Part shown: positions 56,650 through 64,000 of the stretch, one piece after another | How the letters are laid out: the number at the start of each line of letters is the position of its first letter | Position numbering within the stretch: the stretch's first letter is position 1 | Assembly (NCBI GenBank): GCA_012845835.1 | Contig: JABAKD010000015.1 | Span: forward strand, 5,404,778-5,468,777 | Length of the DNA: 64,000 nucleotides | Source of the DNA: Undaria pinnatifida | Taxonomy: Eukaryota > Sar > Phaeophyceae > Laminariales > Alariaceae | Direction of reading: 5' to 3' | The notes under the pieces: generated by a model | The model's input: only the letters and a program-made list of their open reading frames with translations | Database searches by the model: none | What the model was told of the DNA's origin: nothing | Made by a program: the position numbers and the translations under genes

Positions 56650-57814
56650 TACCGTGCGGGGACAAAAGCCCCCCATCCCCGAGGGTTCCGTGCTGTTGTT
56701 CTCACATTAACTCGCATAATCAAGTCCGTGGTCACTATAGCTGTGTTACCCTGTACCCAGGGGTTCCGTACGTAGCATTTGCTCTCTTGCTTCGCGTTCT
56801 CGCCGAGATGTATGTGGTGTCTGGTAGTATGTTTGTATGTTTGATGTATGATACCCTACCGCCACAGCTGCAGCCCTGCAGCAAGCGTTGTTCATGCCGT
56901 GGTCCGCCGTTGTGGTGTTGTGGTCTTGTGGTGTCTGCTGTTATGGTGCGCTGCTGTGTGTGCTCGGAAAAGGGATCGGCATAAAACGCCAAACTGAAAA
57001 GGAGTCGCGGGAGCGCGTATATATAGTGATCTTCCTTGTGAGGAGGGTGTTTTAGAGATCGATGCGTACTACACGGCAGTGTGTAGGCAATAGCCCTCTA
57101 GTCGCAGCTCGGTAACAGAGCTGTCTGGTACAGTTCTGCTGTAGATAGGAACGAGTACACACAGCAGCACCATTTCGATCGACACTCCACGCCAAGAGAG
57201 AGTAACTGGCTTTGCTCGTCCACCCAATCACGAATCGTGTCGGGAATCACGCATGCAAGACGACTGCAAGAAGACGAGTAGATACACACAGGTGAGAAAA
57301 AAGAGCAAATAAAAGTTATACCCGGCATACTTAGTGCATGCATCTCCATCACGGCTTGGGTAGTCGTAGCCCAGGTGAAGCAATATTCTTCTGTTGTGAG
57401 CCGAGATCGATATGTTCCGAGGAGCAAAATGCTAAAGACGTGACGCCGTTTTAACGGGCGATTCAAAAGTATACCCTCATTTTGCTCATGTTTTTTTTTT
57501 TTTTTTCACAAAAAAAGGCAACGAAAACGGATCGTAGGAGCGCACGAAGCATACCAGGTATACCTGGTACTACTTTGTACCATGAGAGTGAAAATTTGCG
57601 ACCTTTTCCTCCCCAAGTGTTCGAGTGCCGGGTACCAAAATACAGTGCAGGCGAACACGCGGCCGGCAAGACGGTGCAGAGAGAGAGAGTAAATCAAGCG
57701 CCCTCGACGCCCGCGGCTATGAAGCAAGCTGTGTGGACCTCGGCCCGTTTTCGACTAAACGATCGACATACCCTACATACCTATACCAAAGTGTAGCCCT
57801 AACCAAACACAAGG

Positions 57815-58740
57815 CCTTGGGTAGGGGTTTCCTTTTCTTTTGAGGCCTTCTTTAGCAGTGGTTCGGGGCAACTCGCGCGAGTGACCCCCCTGTTCCTCTG
57901 CGTGCTATTTCAATTTTGCGATGTGAATCCGCAAGGAAAGGGTAAGCTACGTTGCGCCAAACACATCTCCTAATTAGTTCCGCCCGTGAGGTTTTTATTG
58001 AGAGTCACTTGTGCTATTGGTGGTGGTAGTGCTCAAAAATGCGAGAGAGAAAAACGGGGTATATCATGGCATCATCGTAACGTCATCACAGCATCATCAT
58101 AGCATCATCATCCTAACATCATCATCCTAACATCACCATCATAACATCATCGCAACATCATCATAACATCATTATAACATCATCATCATAACATCATCAT
58201 CCTAACATCACCATCATAACATCATCGCAACATCATCGTAACACCATCGTAACATCATCGTAAGATCATCGTAACATCATCATAACATCATCAAAACATC
58301 ATCATAACATCATCGCAACACCATCGTAACACCATCGTAACATCATCGTAAGATCATAGTAACATCATGATAACATCATCACATAATTATAACGTCATCA
58401 TAACATCATCATAATATCATCACAACATCATCATAACATCATCATAACACCATCACAACATCATCAAAACATCATCATAACATCATCGCATCATCATAAC
58501 ATCATCGTAACGTCATCGTAACATCATCATAACATCATCGTAACGTCATCGTGACGTCATCGTAACGTCATCGTAACATCATCGTAACATCATCGTAACG
58601 TCATCGTAACGTCATCGTAACGTCATCGTAACACCATCATAACACCATCATAAAACCATCGTAACACCATCATAACATCATCATAACATCATCATAACAT
58701 CATCACATAATAATCATAACATCCCCCATACCCTAGCCTT
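57815..58740 (+). repeat. Repeat family M4, copy 4, with a large (CATCATAAC)n expansion
   Basis: M4 blocks CAACTCGCGCGAGTGACCCC, GCGATGTGAATCCGC and GGTAAGCTACG lead to GGGGTATATCATGGCATC, then about 650 bp (58068-58722) of CATCATAAC/CATCGTAAC units, and end CATCCCCCATACCCTAGCCTT. Other M4 copies have the same flanks with only one or two AACAT units between them. Confidence 0.85.
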
Positions 58741-58884
58741 CGTCCAAAACGCGGTGGAATTAAAAGCAGCATGATCAAATGCGGCATAATTTAATGTGGT
58801 AGAATCGACAGAATGCGGCGGAACTCAACCCCCGCCCCGCCCCCCCTCTTCTACCCCTCGCCAGTCCCAATAATTCACAGGTTC

Positions 58885-59180
58885 AAACTTCAGCGCGAGT
58901 CGGATGCTGTCTGTGTGCCTTCGACCAGCCCCAAGGTCAGTCACGCCTCTCGTCATAATTAAATGCGGCGGAACAGATCAAATCTGGCGGAATTCAATAC
59001 CCCCCAATCCCTCCCTTCCCCCGTCCCCCCCCCCCCCCCCCCCCCCCTCCTCCTCTTCCTCCTCTCTCGAAAATCTCACAGGTTCGAACTTGAGCGCTAG
59101 TCGGATGCTGTCCATGCGCTTTCGCCCGGCCCCGAGGTCGGTCACGCCCCTTCTTCTCGCGCACCGGAACTGCACCAGGG
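58885..59180. repeat. Tandem duplication covering the end of the DUF1499 exon
   Basis: The 3' part of the last recognised exon and its downstream flank (ATTCACAGGTTC, C-rich tract, AAATGCGGCGGAA words) are duplicated about 180 bp downstream on the minus strand. The outer copy (about 58885-58945) still encodes DSIRLALKFEPV but has a changed RKR motif. Confidence 0.75.
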
Positions 59181-62100
59181 CATCTCCGGGCGTGAAGTAG
59201 AACTCTACATCGTCCACCGATGCTTGCAAGGGATTAGCTGCCTCGTACTCCACTCGCAGGTAGCGGGGGGAGAACGCTACCACCTTCTCGTGCGATAGAT
59301 GCGGCCCGACGGGTTGGCAAGAGGGAGGGTTTGTGGGTGCGCATGTATCCGGTGGCGCGTGTTTGTGACGACGAACATAATCCGGCAGGGCCACTTCTGT
59401 TTGAATGGCTCGTTCCACAGTAAGCAGTGAGGCTGTCGACAGGCTACGTGCGAACTCCAAAACCAAAATCGACGGGTTAAACCATGCCCGGTTCACAAGC
59501 CTGTCAGCTCTTTGTGGAGGGACCTGGACGTAGCGACCAGCAAAAAGATAAGGGCGGGATTATCAACCGCATTGCTCCACTCGAAGGTAGGGAGGGGGTG
59601 TACTCAGTTTGTGCATGACCGTAGTCGTATGAACATAGACCCTCGCATCCCTACTATGCCGGGACGGAGCACGTCTGGTTTTCACCAACCAGGCAGACAT
59701 TGCTTGCACCAAGCGCGAAGCGCCGTGAGGTGTTCGGCGAGTCGCATGAAGGGTGATCTGCATCGTTCCAAGAACCGCTCGTAAGACGGAATTCGGCACC
59801 TTCGGATTTCGGCACCTTGTGCCTACTTTCTTGCTTGTGGATGACAGCGCCAATGAGTTATACTTTGTTTTCTCGTGTGATACAATCCAGAGACACCAAT
59901 GGGTAATACTATGTAACTGCCTCGTGGGTGCCTTACCGTATTCACACTACGTGATTCGATCATTCCCTTTGTGCGGAGTTAGGGTTCTCCACCCTGCACA
60001 ATACGATCTACTTGATAACCATCATAGCGACCGCCAAAAAAAGCAAAAAAAAAAAAACGTACCTTGGTTGACTAGCTCACGCAGTGATTGGCATGTTTTA
60101 CAGCGTCGTTGCCAACCAACGCCAACCCCGATATACGTATAACGTTTTACAGCGTTGGTGCCAACCAAGGCCAACTATTATATATCGTATTAGGGGGGAG
60201 GTGGGGGGGGGGGGGGGGGAACTACAACCTTTTCGCGCAAAAAACCGCGGCACGATAGCTTGGCACGGTAAGGTAAATCTGTCATTACACCGCCGCTAGA
60301 ATACGATCGCGGCAACGCACACGCTACGGTAGATGTGACATGACCATTTTTTCCTGGGGTTCCTCTTTTTTGCCTTCTGAGGAAAAAAATTGTAACGTTT
60401 TTTTCACTAAACCGAAAACGGTAGCAGCATTCTTGACTGAACCATCCCCAGGTGGAGGTGCAGCATAAAGTCCCTGAGGTCCTCACATGAGAAACTCAAT
60501 ATCTCACCCGAAAAATGTCTTCGAAGGCATTCGTTCGCACAACCCGACCAAGCTTTTATGCCTTAGCCCTGAAACAATATGCACTTGTGATATTGCTTCA
60601 CTCACCGGTAGTTCCTCACATGAGGAGCTCACTTCGCCAGAAACGTTTTGGCGCAAAAAGTGCAACCTCTATCGTGGGATGACATCATTGTAAAAAAAAA
60701 GAATGGTAGTATTCCGACGATTTTGTGTGAGGTTAAGGCACCGTCATTCAAAAAAATATGTTTGCCAAAAAAAGTGCAGGGTTGTTCCCGGGTCAGGTCG
60801 AGTCAGGGTAACTCGTCCCGACCCGCAATATTCCAAGCACCTCCTGACCTAACCCGACCCGTCCCGTTCTGTGAGATTTCAAACACCCCGTAACCCAACC
60901 CGACCCGTAGGCCGGACCATGACCCGTGAAAAGCCCTGAGAAATGACTACCTGTATCGTAGCACCCGCCACCGCTACTGAAAAGCGGTAATCAAACGTGT
61001 TAACGGTAGCCGCGTACAGTCGACACGCGACACAAACGCTGTGGAAGTGTCCACACGGTGAGTCGAAGATTCGTTCTTACCCATCCACCGTATCAAACGT
61101 CACACGACAGAAAAAAATAGGAGGAAGACGAAAAAAAAACTGCTTACCTTGGCTCCGTTGAGCTCAACGTACGACCGCAAGCGAGCCATGGCCCGCTCCC
61201 AGGGACCATCGTAGGCCCAGGGCTCCATAAATGAGTACGGTCTGTCATCCTGAGAGCTAACGCACGTCGGCGTCTTCAGACCGCGAGAGGAAACAAAAAA
61301 AAAAAACGCGAAAAAAAAACGCAAATTGAAAAAATTGGAGCAGGGGATAGGAGGTTGGAACATGAAAGGAAGCTTTAGTGCCACAATAATAGGATGACAT
61401 TATTCCGGGATTTGTATTTCGCGAGAGGAGTGACCCCTTTTAAGGCACGCCGCGCAAGTTGGAAATCATTTTGAGGGGAAAGGGTTCGTGCTCAAGGCCA
61501 AGGCCGTGGGCGGCACACCACGTAATTGCAGATAGGTTGTCCCCTTAATACGGGTGCAGATATAATGCATGGGGAGTTCCACATAAACTTTGTGCGTTTC
61601 AAGATGGTAATATATACATACGTAGACCTAAATGTAAACTCGTTTGAGCTGGTCGCTGTTACTCTCCCGGTTACTTACGCGGTGGCTGATCGTCTTCTCT
61701 ATTAGCTGGTATATTTTTTTTAGTTTTTCGCCTTGTAACTGGTTATCGTAATTCGTAGGGAAGCCTGTGCTTCCCCTTATCAACCTGCGACACCCTCGGG
61801 GGTTTCAAGCCAACCACATCGCGCAGCGGGACCTTGTATGTTTATACAAAGAAGAAGCCCTTTTTTTTTTGGCTTGCGGTTCTCCGGCGGCCGAGGGCTT
61901 TCTCTCGCGCTTTCGGCTAGGGGGCAAGCAAGGCGCCCATCGGTACATTACGATTCATGTCTCGATCCGGCCGAGCTCCGTGGCGATGCTCTGAGCATGC
62001 AACGTCGCTGAGCTGCCTCGTTCATGGAGTTGCGTTCCGCCTCGCTGCTCAAGCCGAGCAGATGCATTGAAAACCCCACATTTGTATAGTAAAAAGCCCG

Positions 62101-64000
62101 CTCCCCTCTCGCACTTTTGTAGTCGCTCCGCCTTCCCTCCCGCAGTACATCATTATCAGTCCAATTGTTCTACCCTCTCTGCTGTCTGCTACGACGCAGC
62201 AGAAGCAGCGGCACTGCTTTGTGACAGCCACGGACGGTGCTTCTGTGTGTATGCGTGTGCACTTCTGTATAGGTGTGGGCGGCGTGTGTGCTGTCACAGG
62301 CACACAAAAAGATCAAAAAGAGCAGTGGATTTTTTTTTGCAGCCGCTCAGCCTAGCAGCCACAAACGCAATATGTAGCAGTACAGCAGCAGTATAGCAAC
62401 AGCGGTACCACAGCAGCCGCGATCCAAGTCAAGTATGTATGTGCGTGCGGCTGGTGTGCAGCTGCAGGAGATCGAACCACGACAACATTAACACGTCCAA
62501 CGCAACAGTCGAACACATATCGTCGGAGTTCACACCAGGTATACGAAGCATACAGTAGCAGCAAAATCAGCATTAACTGCACCTCAAACCTGCACATATC
62601 ACTGGAAACCCTTTGTTTCCCCTCTTCGACTTGCGACGCCCACGGGATATCACGTCAAACCCCATCCCGGAGTGGAACCTTGTATATACGATTACATGTG
62701 CGTGTTTCGGATGCTGCTCAAGATGCAAGCTGAAGCTGCTGTGCTGCTGCTGTTGTTGTTGGTCTTCCGCTACTGCTGTTGTTTCTGCTGATAGCAGCTG
62801 CACGCACATATATAGCAGTGCCCGGGTGATGGACGGCCGACCGAGCTTGCTGCTGCGTGCTACTTGGTAACTGGTATATACCGGCACATCATACCAGGCG
62901 TGGTATTTTACGTGTCTTATACCAGGTGCCTGAAAGTAGATAGTGCGGCTGCTGCTTCCGCACTGCCAGTACTACAACGAGCGCTGCTTGCTATCGCTGC
63001 TCTGTGCTGGTGCTGCACTATTGCCATTAATAGTTCGACGAGGGCTGCTGCCGCACTATTACTAGTTCGACGAGCGCTGCTGTTGCTCCTTTGTGATCAT
63101 GTTTTTGCTGGCTGCCTCACGTGCGTAGTGCGTAGTACACGGATATGGGCTATAGTTGGCCGAGCGGACTCCCTGCTATTATACCTCCTGCTGCTAAACG
63201 TATATCGCTACAGCTGATGCTTGCTGCACGGCATACGATGACGACGAGCGAGCGTTCACCCCAATTGGTACACAAGCAGTTCTGCTGCCGCTTTTACGTC
63301 CCCGGCTTCGCATACCGTACCTTCATCTCTCGAGCATTACGGGCATACCGGTGCGCAGAGTCGGCGGCGGGCATCCGCCCGCCACGATGAAGCCACGGCT
63401 GCATCAGGGTATCGTGCCCCGGCAACTGGCAACAATAGCAGTACCAGCTTACCGGTCCAAGATTATCGATGTTCTTTGGTACGTACTGGTACACCATGAA
63501 GCATGCAGCAGACGCCAACTTAGCAAGAACAATATATTATTAGTATGCCTACAGCAATTAGGTTGCATGTTGCCTCTCACCGAAGGGCAATCAGCCAGAA
63601 GATCGTCCACCACGCCAAGTCCACCCGGGCCAGCGTCAGCATCAGCTCGAGCACGTGATACCTCCGACAGAAGCACGCCAGAAGACACTACTATCGAGGC
63701 AACAAACCCAGTCAGCGCTTCTGCCCTCGTAAGCGGAGCACTGCCATCACGATCAAGATCATCCACAGCAGCAGAGGTGCCGCCGCGGCCCAGGAAGGGA
63801 ACACCTTTGGCTGCAGCAGAGCAGATCGTTCGGGAGGGAGGTCCCCCCAGGGGTGTTTGTGTTGATGCTGCCCCCCTTCTGATGGCTCGAGCTGGCTGAC
63901 AAGAGACAAGTTGATGTTTCACGTGAGGAGCATGAGGTTGATCGTGAGGCAACACTAAAGTGGAACATGGTGGTGTAGTCGGGATGAGGAGCGCCCGTGC
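59080..64000 (-). CDS. DUF1499 protein with thylakoid-lumen-type presequence (5' end beyond window)
   Basis: Exons on the minus strand: at least 64000-63581 (140 codons, open to the window edge with no usable ATG), 61273-61148 (42) and 59283-59080 (68), all phase 0, with donors GTGAGA and GTAAGC. Joined, they give the DUF1499 signature: the first exon ends LLADCPS and the second begins TPTCVSSQDDRP, the family's CPxTPNCVSS motif. The third has VDDVEFYF and RRGVTDLGAGRKRMDSIR, matching the FVDDvEF and SRvGysDlGaNRkRve motifs. The first exon carries a Ser/Ala/Arg-rich stretch, then TRAEALTGFVASIVVSS ending ARADA (63721-63640), as in lumen-targeting signals cleaved after AxA. The function of DUF1499 is unknown. 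The last donor (CCT|GTGAGA at 59080) may be unused; reading through, the frame stops at 58978 after a Glu/Gly-rich tail. Introns are 2.3 and 1.9 kb. Confidence 0.85.
59595..60005 (-). repeat. Repeat family M5, copy 2, in a DUF1499 intron
   Basis: Inverse copy of 53850-54215, including RTPHGASRLVQAMSAWLVK in one minus-strand frame and the outer GGAGAACCCTAACTC edge. It lies in DUF1499 intron 2. Confidence 0.65.
60480..60685. repeat. M2-type MITE, partial
   Basis: CTCAATATCTCACCCGAAAAATG, CTTCGAAGGCATTCG, AAGCTTTTATGCC and CCTCTATCGTGGGATGAC match the inverse of 941-1188. The left end is fused to an M1-like sequence. Confidence 0.6.
61400..63580 (-). other. DUF1499 intron 1, no further gene seen
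   Basis: Contains GCTGCTG-rich low-complexity DNA (62150-63100) with short frames on both strands. Two diverged copies of TTCCCCT(C/T)nTC...GACnCCC(A/T)CGGG are visible at about 61770 and 62618. Confidence 0.5.

Overview
The window is nuclear DNA from a eukaryote, most likely a photosynthetic alga of the stramenopile (brown-alga-like) type. The evidence is large spliced genes with GT(G/A)AG donors and introns of 0.5-5.6 kb, (TTAGGG)n telomere-type repeats, a protein with a thylakoid-lumen-style presequence, and very dense retrotransposons, MITEs and microsatellites. There are no bacterial operons, rRNA genes or CRISPR arrays. The lineage is inferred from these traits and was not checked by any search.

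Three host genes can be supported. (1) GT-B, minus strand, 47034-35250: five exons of a nucleotide-diphospho-sugar transferase (PF03407/GT77-like). (2) GT-A, plus strand, 8987-15827: the last three exons of a paralogue, with the same exon phases and almost the same exon sizes; its first exons are not visible. (3) A DUF1499 protein, minus strand, 64000 to about 59080: three exons, with a probable thylakoid-lumen presequence and its 5' end beyond the window. Almost all other open frames are shadows or repeat translations.

Layout. 1-1.2 kb: repeat fragments and one MITE. 1.27-6.64 kb: a degenerate Ty1/copia element whose Gag region has become about 1 kb of GGAAGCTTCC-type repeats. 7.85-8.5 kb: LINE 3' end. 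9-15.8 kb: GT-A, with introns full of MITEs. 16-18.8 kb: minisatellites and nested MITEs. 18.86-27.84 kb: a Ty3/gypsy element (minus strand) with about 270-bp LTRs and a CATAG target duplication. It carries gag, RNase H remnants, integrase and a chromodomain, but where protease-RT should be it carries an in-frame repeat and a complete though frameshifted NADAR domain. Its leader contains the internal domain and 3' LTR of a miniature retrotransposon (TRIM). 27.85-35.2 kb: MITE pair, tandem duplications and a degenerate array. 35.25-47.03 kb: GT-B, whose introns hold a telomeric array, a 470-bp AAC/AAT microsatellite, TRIM solo LTR, LINE tail and MITEs. 47-58.8 kb: intact TRIM, pentanucleotide, 41-bp satellite and CATCATAAC arrays. 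59-64 kb: the DUF1499 gene.

The most notable biology is the retrotransposon carrying a NADAR (NAD/ADP-ribose) domain and its chimeric TRIM leader. Next are the telomeric array joined to a MITE at a shared TAACCC sequence, and an 88-bp TTAA-targeting MITE caught twice inside other MITE copies with recognisable empty sites elsewhere in the window.
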